Origin: Segatella copri
Lineage (GTDB): Bacteria; Bacteroidota; Bacteroidia; Bacteroidales; Bacteroidaceae
Assembly (NCBI RefSeq): GCF_009495355.1
Contig: NZ_VZAD01000037.1
Location: 1-64,000, forward strand
DNA: 64,000 nucleotides
Direction of reading: 5' to 3'
Shown in pieces: positions 26,414-34,684 of the stretch. The notes beneath the pieces were generated by a model. The model was not told where the DNA came from, did no database searches, and saw nothing but the letters and a program-made list of their open reading frames with translations. Each line of letters starts with the position of its first letter. The stretch's first letter is position 1. Made by a program: the position numbers and the translations under genes.

Positions 26414-27293
26414 GAACTTCTTTAGCATAGCCGAACTCGACATCAAGATCTGCTTTGCCGAGTCACCATTCAACGGCATGCATCTTATCCCATCATTAGA
26501 ACCCTTCAGAGAGAAAAATCTGAAGGGTGAACTTTTTTTTCAACTCTCGGTTGACGATACCCTTCGCCCCTACCCAAAGGAAAAACGCAAACGCATCAGA
26601 GCCTTTGATACTGGAAATGGAAACACCATCGTCGATAAACTCGACAATGGCGGATACCAGTATATCATCAAGGACATACAAGGTGCCAACTGCTGCCTGT
26701 TGCTGACCAATAAAGACTTCAGCGACTGCCAATGCGCACTGAACGGTAACTACAACATGCGAAAATTCGGACTCAACAATGCCCTGATGCTCATCTTTGC
26801 CTTTGCAGGAAGCAAGATAGAAACACTCTTGCTGCATGCATCACTTGTAAGGCAAAAAGGATATGGCTATGCCTTCATTGCCAAGAGCGGAACGGGAAAG
26901 AGTACACAGGTGAGCATGTGGCTGCGCTATCTGTCGGGGTGCGACTTGATGAACGACGACAACCCTATCCTACGAATCATAGACGATACACCTTATATAT
27001 ATGGTAGTCCCTGGAGCGGAAAAACACCATGCTATCGCAACGTAAAAGCAAAACTCGGTGCCATCACCCGCATAGACCGCGCACAAAAGAACTATGTGGA
27101 AAAGCTATCACCAGCAGAAGCCTTTGCATCCATACTGCCATCTTGTTCTTCTATGAAATGGGATCTGGATATTTTCAACAATATCTGCAATACCATCAGC
27201 CATCTTGTTGAGCTGTCGGATATCTACACCTTGCACTGCCTTCCCAATCGCGAGGCTGCCATTGTATGCAACCAAGCCATCAGAAAAGCATAA
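26403..27293 (+). CDS. HPr kinase/phosphorylase C-terminal-domain-like protein
   Basis: 296 residues. The C-terminal half carries an HprK-like P-loop fold. LLHASLV (His145) is followed by Walker A AKSGTGKST (160-168), a Walker-B-like MNDDNPIL and YGSPWSGK, the order seen in HPrK-like proteins found with PqqD genes. The N-terminal ~130 residues lack a known domain. No HPr or PTS gene is nearby, so HPr is an unlikely substrate. Relatives occur beside lasso-peptide and other RiPP genes, where they may phosphorylate a peptide. The gene is coupled to the upstream secreted protein and followed in 24 bp by an S26-type peptidase. Confidence 0.75.
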   Translation: MQNENFFSIAELDIKICFAESPFNGMHLIPSLEPFREKNLKGELFFQLSVDDTLRPYPKEKRKRIRAFDTGNGNTIVDKLDNGGYQYIIKDIQGANCCLLLTNKDFSDCQCALNGNYNMRKFGLNNALMLIFAFAGSKIETLLLHASLVRQKGYGYAFIAKSGTGKSTQVSMWLRYLSGCDLMNDDNPILRIIDDTPYIYGSPWSGKTPCYRNVKAKLGAITRIDRAQKNYVEKLSPAEAFASILPSCSSMKWDLDIFNNICNTISHLVELSDIYTLHCLPNREAAIVCNQAIRKA

Positions 27294-27317
27294 CCCCCAT
27301 TCTGTATAAGATTTTAT

Positions 27318-27806
27318 ATGATGAAAGAGACTACATTACAAGTAACGGAAATACAGTTTCCTAATGCGCAGCTACTGCCCGAAATCATTAAGTTGCTTAA
27401 TGAGGGACACACTGTCACCCTGCAACTTAGGGGCTTTTCCATGCGTCCGTTCCTGGAAGACAAGCGCGACAAAGCCCTGCTTGCCAAACGCGAGATATAC
27501 AATATCGGTGAGCCTGTATTGGCAGAAATCAGTCCTCGCCACTATGTACTGCATCGCATCATCAAAATTGAGGGCGAGGACGTCACACTGAAAGGCGACG
27601 GAAACCTCACAACAGAAAGTTGCAAGATGAAAGACATCAAGGCTATAGCTGTGGGATTCTACAGAAAAAGCCATCAAACACTCGACAGAATTGACGGCAG
27701 GAAATGGAGAATCTACTCTGCCATCTGGACTGCCTTGTCGCCTTGCCGAAGATATTTGCTGGCCTTTTATCGCAAGATATGGATTCCGATTTTCGGAATC
27801 ATGTAA
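27318..27806 (+). CDS. S24/S26 family peptidase (signal-peptidase-like, Ser/His/Asp type)
   Basis: 162 residues. Ser41 sits in GFSMRPF, His79 in YVLHRII and Asp94 in LKGDGN. This is the order and spacing of ER/archaeal-type signal peptidases, in which His replaces the Lys of ordinary bacterial enzymes. There is no N-terminal membrane anchor; the only hydrophobic part is the C-terminal YLLAFYRKIWIPIFGIM. It is probably co-transcribed with the HprK-like gene and may process a substrate of that system. Start could be either of two adjacent Met codons. Confidence 0.75.
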   Translation: MMKETTLQVTEIQFPNAQLLPEIIKLLNEGHTVTLQLRGFSMRPFLEDKRDKALLAKREIYNIGEPVLAEISPRHYVLHRIIKIEGEDVTLKGDGNLTTESCKMKDIKAIAVGFYRKSHQTLDRIDGRKWRIYSAIWTALSPCRRYLLAFYRKIWIPIFGIM

Positions 27807-27815
27807 TACAAGTAG

Positions 27816-27875
27816 TATAAGTGAAAGAGTTGAAAAGAATCCATTTTCTAAACTCCTTCACTTCTTCTTTTATAC
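27816..27875. terminator. Imperfect hairpin between convergent genes
   Basis: AAGTGAAAGAGTT on the left can pair with AAACTCCTTCACTT on the right. It lies between the S26-like gene and the convergent PqqD-like gene and may end both. The tail is weakly T-rich. Confidence 0.45.
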
Positions 27876-27889
27876 GTTGAATTTACACC

Positions 27890-28156
27890 TTATTCTATTA
27901 TCTCAGCCTGTTTCCATTGGTCTACCAACAGCCGAGCATCACGAGTGGCAGTTTCCTCATCCACCTCGTACATTTCTATCAACAGATCAACCAGGTCTTT
28001 CACCTCAAAGTCTTTTCCCTGAATGCTGTTCCACAAGTAAGCAGAACTTTCATTCATGCTGATGATATTGCTGAAATCAATATTCTCCTCTCCTTCTGCC
28101 ACGAGAATGTTTTCCCCACAAACAGTACGAAGATTGAATCCGTTCTTAGCTTTCAT
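27890..28156 (-). CDS. PqqD family protein (RiPP recognition element fold)
   Basis: 88 residues. The pattern VCGENILVAEG...IISMNESSAYLWNSIQGKDFEVKDLVDLL followed by a helical acidic C-terminus is characteristic of PqqD-like proteins, which bind leader peptides and hand them to modifying enzymes. It starts 13 bp after the DPP-IV stop codon on the same strand and converges with the HprK-like/S26-like pair. No radical SAM maturase, cyclase or obvious precursor peptide lies next to it. Confidence 0.82.
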   Translation of the reverse strand: MKAKNGFNLRTVCGENILVAEGEENIDFSNIISMNESSAYLWNSIQGKDFEVKDLVDLLIEMYEVDEETATRDARLLVDQWKQAEIIE

Positions 28157-28169
28157 ACTCTAATCGTCT

Positions 28170-30359
28170 TTATTTCATATTGTCGTTAAACCAATTCACA
28201 ATCTGGCGCAAGAGATGTCTGCGGCTGTTGCCTCCATATATGCTATGATTACGATTGGTATAATATATCTCCTTAAAGTCCTTGTCTGCCTGAACCAAAG
28301 CCTCGGCATACTCGAATGTATTCTGTGGATGAACATTATCATCAGCCATGCCATGACACATAAGCAAAGCTCCATGCAAGTTGTCAACACGCTCTATGGG
28401 ATTGGTCAGATAGCCAGCGGCATTCTCCTGAGGTGTACGCATATAGCGCTCAGTATACACCGTGTCATAATAGCGCCAGTTGGTGGGAGGTGCCACAGAA
28501 ACACCTGCCTTGAATACAGGACGACCCTCACTCATACTCATCAGTGTGCAGAATCCACCAAAGCTCCAGCCCCAGATACCGATGCGGTTTTTATCTACGA
28601 AAGGAAGACCGCCTAAATAAAGAGCTGTCTCTACCTGATCTTTTGCCTCTAAGTCACCCAGTCTGAGATAAGTACATTTCTCAAAGGCTGCTCCTCTGCC
28701 TCCAGTGCCACGACCATCTACACAAACGACAATATATCCTTCCTGGGCCAGATAATAGTCGAAGGCTCCTCCATTACCCATACTTCCTGTACTCCATGCA
28801 TCCTTTACCTGCTGGTTACCCGGACCAGAATACTGGAACTGTATAACGGGATATTTCTTGTTGGCATCAAAGTCTACAGGTTTCACCATCCATCCATCCA
28901 GTTTCACTCCCTCAGATGTGGTGAAAGAGAAAGGTTCACGCTTTCCCCAATTATACTGGGCAACCTTGTCGAGCAACTCCTTATTGTCCTCCAACACTCT
29001 TACCACCTTTCCACGATTGGTACGCGAGGTGAAGACATAAGGATGACTGTAACTGCTCCAAGTATTGAAGAAATAACGATAATCACCCGAGAATATGGCT
29101 GCATTGTTTCCACGTGCATCGGTAAGTCTTTCGGTCGTGCCGTTAGCATGTGCCACATAGACCTGTCTATCGTGCGGACTCAACATGCTTGACTGGAAAT
29201 AGATATCACCCGTTTTCTCATTCATGCCATATACATCAGTCACCTCATAGTCACCCTTTTCTACCTGGCGAATCAACTTCCCCTTAATGTCGTACAGATA
29301 AAGATGCATAAAGCCGTCGCGATCACTGGGCAGCAAGATGTACTTATTGCCTACACGAGTCCATTCCACCACTTCTTCCTTCACATACTTGGGCACACTC
29401 TCTTTAATCACCAGCTTCGCCTCACCCGTAAAAGGATTGAAAGAATAAAGATTCAGTTCGTCCTGATGTCTGTTCATCGTAAAGGCTATCATACTCTTGG
29501 CATCAGGAGCCTGCTTTACGCGAGGAATATAACCGTCCGAAGCCAAAGGTACATTCATGCGTACTGTCTTGCCGGCTTTCACATCATAACTCCAAAGGCT
29601 CACCACAGAGTTGTCCTGACCAGCCTTGGGATACTTATAGGAATATTCACCTGGATAATCGGTATACTGTTTCAAGGCAGGCTTCTGACCGCAGAACAAC
29701 TGCAGGGAGTAAGTCTTCACCTTCGACTCATCATAACGAATCCAGCTGAGTGCAGTTCCGTCAGCATTCCAAGCAAAAGCCTTATTGAAACCAAACTCTT
29801 CTTCGTTCACCCAGTCAGGGATACCATTAATGATTTCATTGAACTTGCCGTCGTTTGTAACCTGTACCTCCTTCTTACCATCTGTGATAAAAAGATTGTT
29901 CTCTCTTACAAAAGCCACATGGCGGGAGTCTGGTGACCATGTAGCCACCTGCTGGTTCTCTCCATCCGACAACTTGAGCAAAGACTTGCTGGCAATGTCG
30001 TAAATGAAATACTCTGCTGTAAAAGAACGGCGATAAATACTCTTACGCTTGGTAAGAATGAGCATTCGCTTTCCGTCAGGACTCAGTTCGTAACCATCTA
30101 CCGACTCAAAGGGAGCCTTGCATACTGCGGCATCAAACAAGACAGTCACCTGCTTGCCAGTCTTAAACGAATAACTCACGATTTGACTTCCATCGTTGCT
30201 GATAGAAGCATACAGGTCGGTGCCTTCTATCGGATTCACTCCGCTGACATAAGAAGCTGTAAAACATCTCGAAGTAATATCCTCCAAGTCCAACTTCTCA
30301 GCTGCCTGTATAGATGACACCATCATAAAGGTTGCTATAAATATAATAAGTTTCTTCAT
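28170..30359 (-). CDS. Dipeptidyl peptidase IV (S9 family), exported
   Basis: 729 residues with a signal peptide (to AAE). The N-terminal two thirds form a beta-propeller (DPPIV_N), with a glutamate motif WVNEEEFGF that fits the double-Glu of DPP-IV. The C-terminal alpha/beta hydrolase has Ser599 (GWSFGG), Asp673 (MADDNVH) and His705 (NRNHSIY) at DPP-IV spacing. It removes Xaa-Pro dipeptides in the periplasm. It forms a likely operon with the GldB-like gene upstream (2-bp gap) and the PqqD-like gene downstream (13 bp). Confidence 0.95.
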   Translation of the reverse strand: MKKLIIFIATFMMVSSIQAAEKLDLEDITSRCFTASYVSGVNPIEGTDLYASISNDGSQIVSYSFKTGKQVTVLFDAAVCKAPFESVDGYELSPDGKRMLILTKRKSIYRRSFTAEYFIYDIASKSLLKLSDGENQQVATWSPDSRHVAFVRENNLFITDGKKEVQVTNDGKFNEIINGIPDWVNEEEFGFNKAFAWNADGTALSWIRYDESKVKTYSLQLFCGQKPALKQYTDYPGEYSYKYPKAGQDNSVVSLWSYDVKAGKTVRMNVPLASDGYIPRVKQAPDAKSMIAFTMNRHQDELNLYSFNPFTGEAKLVIKESVPKYVKEEVVEWTRVGNKYILLPSDRDGFMHLYLYDIKGKLIRQVEKGDYEVTDVYGMNEKTGDIYFQSSMLSPHDRQVYVAHANGTTERLTDARGNNAAIFSGDYRYFFNTWSSYSHPYVFTSRTNRGKVVRVLEDNKELLDKVAQYNWGKREPFSFTTSEGVKLDGWMVKPVDFDANKKYPVIQFQYSGPGNQQVKDAWSTGSMGNGGAFDYYLAQEGYIVVCVDGRGTGGRGAAFEKCTYLRLGDLEAKDQVETALYLGGLPFVDKNRIGIWGWSFGGFCTLMSMSEGRPVFKAGVSVAPPTNWRYYDTVYTERYMRTPQENAAGYLTNPIERVDNLHGALLMCHGMADDNVHPQNTFEYAEALVQADKDFKEIYYTNRNHSIYGGNSRRHLLRQIVNWFNDNMK

Positions 30360-30361
30360 AA

Positions 30362-31204
30362 TCAGTCTTTGTGCAATGCCTTGATAGGCGAATCATCCTT
30401 GCACTCCAGCAACTGCCGTACGGTTATCTTTGGATTACGCTTCAGATAACTGCTGATGGTCTTTACATAACTTGTGGTAAAGACTTCCTTGTTCATCGCC
30501 TTATTCACCACCCACATGATTTTTCCCATGTGAAGGTCTCGGTCAAGCTGCGAACGATTATCAAAATCATCCATAGGATAAATGCTCAACAGATAGAAGG
30601 TAAGGCAATCCGGAACAATATAAGTTCGTGACATGGTAGCACGTTGCTGGGCTGTATAAAATTTCTTGTATAGCGGATACTCGCTGCCCATATACTTGTC
30701 AAGCGAAATTCCTACAGAGTGTTCACCCACCACGATACTCTGGTCGAGCGCTCCTATCTGTGCATAGAAAGAAGGCTGCTGCAACTCTGGCATCCAGGCG
30801 TTCAGACGTTCAAACGATTCCTTCAACTGCTGGTTGATATCATCCATATTGGCATACTCAGCCTCAGCATCGGCAATAAGCGCCTGCAGAGTAGAGTCCT
30901 GATAGAACATCAGAAACCGATTGCTGATATTGGCATCAGTAATCGTGCCCAACTGAAGCATCTTCTCTATCAACGTACGTGTTTCTATCGGATAATCGGT
31001 ATTCATCTGCTGCAAGGCAGAGAAATCTCCTGTTGTCAGATAACGACTTTCCAGACGATCATAGCGCTGTACGGAAAGTACAGCAGCCTCTGCTTCCTCA
31101 TTCGGCTTAAACTTGAGTTCACAAGCCGAACAAAGAAGAAGCGTCACCGCCATGAATGCCATATATTTAAAAATATTTTTCACTTTGTCGCTATCTATTA
31201 ACAT
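30362..31204 (-). CDS. GldB-like lipoprotein
   Basis: 280 residues as drawn. The lipobox is LLCSAC. The stretch VGISLDKYMGSEYPLYKKF, followed by YIVPDCLTFYLLSIYP and LHMGKIMWVVNKAM, resembles GldB proteins of Bacteroidetes, which in gliders support the type IX machinery. No other gliding gene is here, so a gliding role is not implied. The start is uncertain. The first ATG lies only ~8 bp from the -7 box, while a GTG at 31183 would give a compact lipoprotein signal (MKNIFKYMAFMAVTLLL) and a normal leader. Confidence 0.65.
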   Translation of the reverse strand: MLIDSDKVKNIFKYMAFMAVTLLLCSACELKFKPNEEAEAAVLSVQRYDRLESRYLTTGDFSALQQMNTDYPIETRTLIEKMLQLGTITDANISNRFLMFYQDSTLQALIADAEAEYANMDDINQQLKESFERLNAWMPELQQPSFYAQIGALDQSIVVGEHSVGISLDKYMGSEYPLYKKFYTAQQRATMSRTYIVPDCLTFYLLSIYPMDDFDNRSQLDRDLHMGKIMWVVNKAMNKEVFTTSYVKTISSYLKRNPKITVRQLLECKDDSPIKALHKD

Positions 31205-31211
31205 TACGTGT

Positions 31212-31220
31212 GCAAAAATA
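31212..31220 (-). promoter_or_regulatory. Promoter of the GldB-like/DPP-IV/PqqD operon
   Basis: Minus strand TATTTTTGC immediately upstream of the annotated ATG at 31204. Just right of it, an AT-rich inverted repeat (CAATAATGA/TCATTATTG, ~31276-31314) may end the upstream DUF4861 transcript. Confidence 0.6.
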
Positions 31221-31330
31221 CTAAAAAATGTGATAAAAACAAAGTGTTTTTACTAATATTTTTAAACAAAAAGAACAATAATGAACAATTTTGGTGTATT
31301 TTTGCTCATTATTGCCCTTTTGTGTAGTCA

Positions 31331-32560
31331 TTATCGTATATTATAATACACTTGCACAGGTTCTTCGTTCAGTTTTTTCCAGTCTTTCAACCATCGATAC
31401 CACTCTTTCTCACCCTTGAAGCCATAGGTCTCATTGGCGCTGGTATAAGCCAGCTTGTAACTCAGCTTGTTGCCTGAAGGACGAACCACCTGCGTGTAGC
31501 AGTCTTTATTGGCAGGCATCTCTTTCACCAGCGCAGCCTGCGGCACATAGATACCCAAGCCCACTGTCTCCTGTTTGTGCTTGCCGTCATCCTTGCCCGT
31601 TGGCCAGTCACTGCCATAGCAGCCTCTTAAGCCCTTGCCGTCAGTATATTCGCTGGAACCTTTCACATTAATCAATCCTGTGGCAAACTGATAATCCGAC
31701 ACATCTTTGTTAAAGAACACGTCGACATCAAAATCACGATGCCCCGCATAGATGGTATAACGTATGGTGGCATTGACAGGTTTGAGTCCTGGAGCTGGAG
31801 TCCAGCCATTGTCTACTACTTCAACAATGGCTCTTACAGGACCTTCCGAGACAACTCTCTGTTCTTGGTACATTACATTGGTCAGCAATACTTGGTTCTC
31901 TCCATCCCAGCCACGGAGGGCACCCAAGCCATAGGTATTGCCCACCCACAGGCAGTCATCACCCGAACCACCCTTCACCTGTTCCTCAGAAGGATAGAAC
32001 TGCGTATCACGAATCACCAGTCCCTTGTTCACCTTGCCATATAGGTCGATAGTCTGTCGATGGTCGAAGTACACACGCATGGCTACCAATTCGCTTTCAA
32101 AACAGACGCCATGGGAGTGGACATAATGGTAAGGATCCTTGGTCTTCTTGTCAAATGAGATACTGCGCATATAGATATCCTGCGCATTTTTAGCCAGTTT
32201 TTTATTTCGACTTGGCAATACCAGTTCGGCAAAGGTACGGGCAGGATAGGCAGTCTGGTCACCTTCCTGCAATAACTGCACGCTTACCACCTTGGTTTCC
32301 TTCTTGTCAAGGTCGACAAGAAAGCATAACTCATCGTTCACACAGTCACGGTCGATGTCATCCAACTGCGAAGGCACCTCCTTGCCGTCTACTGTTACTA
32401 CAGCCTTTTTGACATCTCCCCACTGACGGATATCAATAACCACAGGCACATCCTTACGTGCCTCTTTTGAAGGATTGGTCACCGTCACATGGACCGGCGC
32501 CTGAGCTTGCGCTCCTAAACAAAGAAACGCAGCCAGCAACATGAATAGTTTTTTCTTCAT
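31331..32560 (-). CDS. Exported DUF4861 domain protein
   Basis: 409 residues with a signal peptide ending AQAQA. The mature protein looks all-beta, with motifs such as YHYVHSHGVCFESELVAMRVYFDHRQ and RGWDGENQVLLTN matching DUF4861 as I recall it. In Bacteroidetes this domain often occurs in pectin and rhamnogalacturonan loci beside unsaturated glucuronyl hydrolases. Here no glycosidase or SusCD pair is adjacent, so its substrate cannot be inferred. Confidence 0.75.
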   Translation of the reverse strand: MKKKLFMLLAAFLCLGAQAQAPVHVTVTNPSKEARKDVPVVIDIRQWGDVKKAVVTVDGKEVPSQLDDIDRDCVNDELCFLVDLDKKETKVVSVQLLQEGDQTAYPARTFAELVLPSRNKKLAKNAQDIYMRSISFDKKTKDPYHYVHSHGVCFESELVAMRVYFDHRQTIDLYGKVNKGLVIRDTQFYPSEEQVKGGSGDDCLWVGNTYGLGALRGWDGENQVLLTNVMYQEQRVVSEGPVRAIVEVVDNGWTPAPGLKPVNATIRYTIYAGHRDFDVDVFFNKDVSDYQFATGLINVKGSSEYTDGKGLRGCYGSDWPTGKDDGKHKQETVGLGIYVPQAALVKEMPANKDCYTQVVRPSGNKLSYKLAYTSANETYGFKGEKEWYRWLKDWKKLNEEPVQVYYNIR

Positions 32561-32618
32561 CTTAGATTTTATTTTGTAGTTTGTTTATCGATTTTCGAAA
32601 GTTCAAGCCACAGAAATG

Positions 32619-33641
32619 TCAGAAGCTCAATTTCGAGAAGACTTTTTTCCCCTTGGCATAGTACTGCCACAATATCGAGCCTTCATACACTTGCGGGACA
32701 ACACCTTCAACCCTACCCGACTGTATTCGCTGGCGGTCTTCATCAAAATCCTTACGCCAGACTTTGAAAGCCTTTCGCGCCTTGAATATAGCTTTGAAGT
32801 CGCCCAAGTTTCTTTTCAGAATCAACATCTCGAATGCAGCCAGATAGTCCAGAAACCATCTAATGAACATCACATGCTGCAGATCCCTGTCATCCAGATT
32901 CTTGTAAAGCATAGTCAGATTGTTTCTGAAATTAAGGAATGTCTTCATTGGATTGCTTTTTGGCAACGTACCACCACCGACATGATATACTTCACTCTCT
33001 GGTATGCAGTATATCTTGCGCCCCATCAGACGCAGGCGCCAGCACAAATCTATCTCTTCATTGTGTGCGAAAAAACGACCGTCAAGCGCTCCGGCATCCC
33101 AATAGTCCTTGGCACGTATCATCATGCAGGCACCTGTAGCCCACAACACTTCCTGCTGGTAATCATACTGTCCGTTGTCCCTCTCCACAGTCTCAAAGAT
33201 ACGCCCCCTGCAGAAAGGATAACCATATTTGTCCAAAAAGCCACCACAAGCACCAGCATATTCAAAGCTGTCCTTATCGTATTCTGCCAACAGTTTAGGC
33301 TGACAGGCTGCCACCTGCGGATGACTGTCCATAAACTCGATGAGCGGAGTTAGCCAATGATGTGTCACTTCCACATCGCTGTTCAACAGTACATAATACT
33401 CAGCCTCTATCTGCTTCAGGGCCTGGTTGTAACCTTCCGCAAAACCAAAGTTCTGCTCCAGAACTATAGTCTTCACCTGTGGATACTGTGTCTCCAACAG
33501 ATGCATAGAGCCATCGGTGGAACTATTGTCAGCCACCCATACCTCTGCATCCTGTCTGGAATACTCCACAACGCCAGAAAGATATTTTGCCAACATCTTC
33601 TGTCCGTTCCAATTCAATATAACGATTGCTACCTTTGCCAT
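32619..33641 (-). CDS. Family 2 glycosyltransferase
   Basis: About 340 residues from MAKVAIVILNWNG. The GT2 opening is followed by VWVADNSSTDGS (nucleotide-binding aspartates), VLLNSDVEV (DXD-like) and a catalytic-loop EEIDLCWRLRLMG. The layout resembles rhamnosyltransferase-like (WbbL type) enzymes that extend cell-surface polysaccharide. No hydrophobic tail long enough for a multi-pass anchor is seen. It stands alone between DUF4861 and a repeat element. The start codon lies ~9 bp from the -7 box, so the mRNA leader must be very short. Confidence 0.9.
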   Translation of the reverse strand: MAKVAIVILNWNGQKMLAKYLSGVVEYSRQDAEVWVADNSSTDGSMHLLETQYPQVKTIVLEQNFGFAEGYNQALKQIEAEYYVLLNSDVEVTHHWLTPLIEFMDSHPQVAACQPKLLAEYDKDSFEYAGACGGFLDKYGYPFCRGRIFETVERDNGQYDYQQEVLWATGACMMIRAKDYWDAGALDGRFFAHNEEIDLCWRLRLMGRKIYCIPESEVYHVGGGTLPKSNPMKTFLNFRNNLTMLYKNLDDRDLQHVMFIRWFLDYLAAFEMLILKRNLGDFKAIFKARKAFKVWRKDFDEDRQRIQSGRVEGVVPQVYEGSILWQYYAKGKKVFSKLSF

Positions 33642-33650
33642 ATCAACCGA

Positions 33651-33658
33651 CAAAGATA
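33651..33658 (-). promoter_or_regulatory. Promoter of the glycosyltransferase gene
   Basis: Minus strand TATCTTTG, 9 bp upstream of the ATG at 33641. Confidence 0.6.
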
Positions 33659-33715
33659 CAAATTATTAAGCACAAACAGCTTATCTGTGCCGAATAATTA
33701 AGTTTTTATAATGAT

Positions 33716-33801
33716 AAACGTTCGCTTACGCGCACCTTTTCTCGTCATGGCAGAGGAAAAGCAAGCTTTACTCTGCTCATTTGACTTAACGAAAACGTTC
33801 C
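33716..33801 (-). repeat. Dispersed structured repeat, copy 1
   Basis: It closely matches 40855-40939. On the minus strand it folds as GCAGAG...CTCTGC enclosing AAAG-CTTG-CTTT, followed by GAGAAAAGGTG and a small hairpin CGC-GTAA-GCG. The ends carry AACGTT. The repeat begins within the last codons of the radical SAM gene and includes its stop codon. Confidence 0.85.
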
Positions 33802-34682
33802 ATTTCCTGCTTTAATCTGTTGTTGAGCAAGTTGGTAAACTCACAGTTCTTCAGTCCCCACTTGGGAGCAATCAGCAGTTCTGCTGGCGACTGACTCACA
33901 AAACGTTCGAGCACCAGATCTTTTCTTAGAAGCTTAATATACCCCACTATGACTTCTATATACTCTTCTACCGTATATACGTGGAAAGGATGCTCTGCAT
34001 ACTGTTGAGCAAGACGGGTGCCCTTGATAACCTGCATCTGATGTATTTTCAGTATGTCAAGAGGCAACGAAGATATAATAGGAGCCTGACGCAGACTCTC
34101 CTCAGCATCCTCGCCGGGAAGGCCGATAATAATATGTCCTCCTGTCAATATTCCCCGGACATGCGTCTGCTCCACCGCCTTTCTGCTGCAGGCAAAGTCA
34201 TGACCGCGATTAATTCGCAAGAGAGTTTCATCATTGGCAGTTTCTATGCCATACTCCACCAGTACAAAGGTGCGTTTGTTCAGCTCTGCCAAGTAATCCA
34301 GCAACTCCTCGCTCACGCAGTCTGGACGCGTCCCGATGACTATTCCCACTATATCCTCTACCCGAAGTGCTTCCTCATACATTCTGCGAAGCTCTTCCAA
34401 CGAGGCATAAGTGTTGGTATAAGCTTGGAAGTAAGCCAGATACTTCATATCAGGATATTTCCTGCCAAAGAAGCGCTTGCCTTCTTCCAACTGTTCGGTG
34501 ATTGTCTTTTTGCGATTGCAGTAGCTTGGGTTGAAAGTCCGGTTGTCACAATAGGTACAACCGCCACTGGATATTTTCCCGTCCCTGTTAGGACAGGAAA
34601 ACCCAGCGTCTATAGATATCTTTTGCACTCTGAAGGGAAACTGAGTACGTATCCAGGAGCCAAAGTCGTTGTAATAGTTCAT
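33786..34682 (-). CDS. Radical SAM protein, TIGR01212/YhcC family
   Basis: 298 residues. The cluster motif is CPNRDGKISSGGCTYCDNRTF, with the family's long Cys spacing, and the N-terminus YNDFGSWIRTQFPFRVQKI is typical. VLVEYGIETANDETLLRINRGHDF is the SAM-binding region. Family members have been tied to tRNA or anaerobic metabolism, but the substrate is not established. The gene starts 2 bp after mtaB on the same strand. Its last codons lie in a dispersed repeat. Confidence 0.9.
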   Translation of the reverse strand: MNYYNDFGSWIRTQFPFRVQKISIDAGFSCPNRDGKISSGGCTYCDNRTFNPSYCNRKKTITEQLEEGKRFFGRKYPDMKYLAYFQAYTNTYASLEELRRMYEEALRVEDIVGIVIGTRPDCVSEELLDYLAELNKRTFVLVEYGIETANDETLLRINRGHDFACSRKAVEQTHVRGILTGGHIIIGLPGEDAEESLRQAPIISSLPLDILKIHQMQVIKGTRLAQQYAEHPFHVYTVEEYIEVIVGYIKLLRKDLVLERFVSQSPAELLIAPKWGLKNCEFTNLLNNRLKQEMERFR

Positions 34683-34684
34683 CT

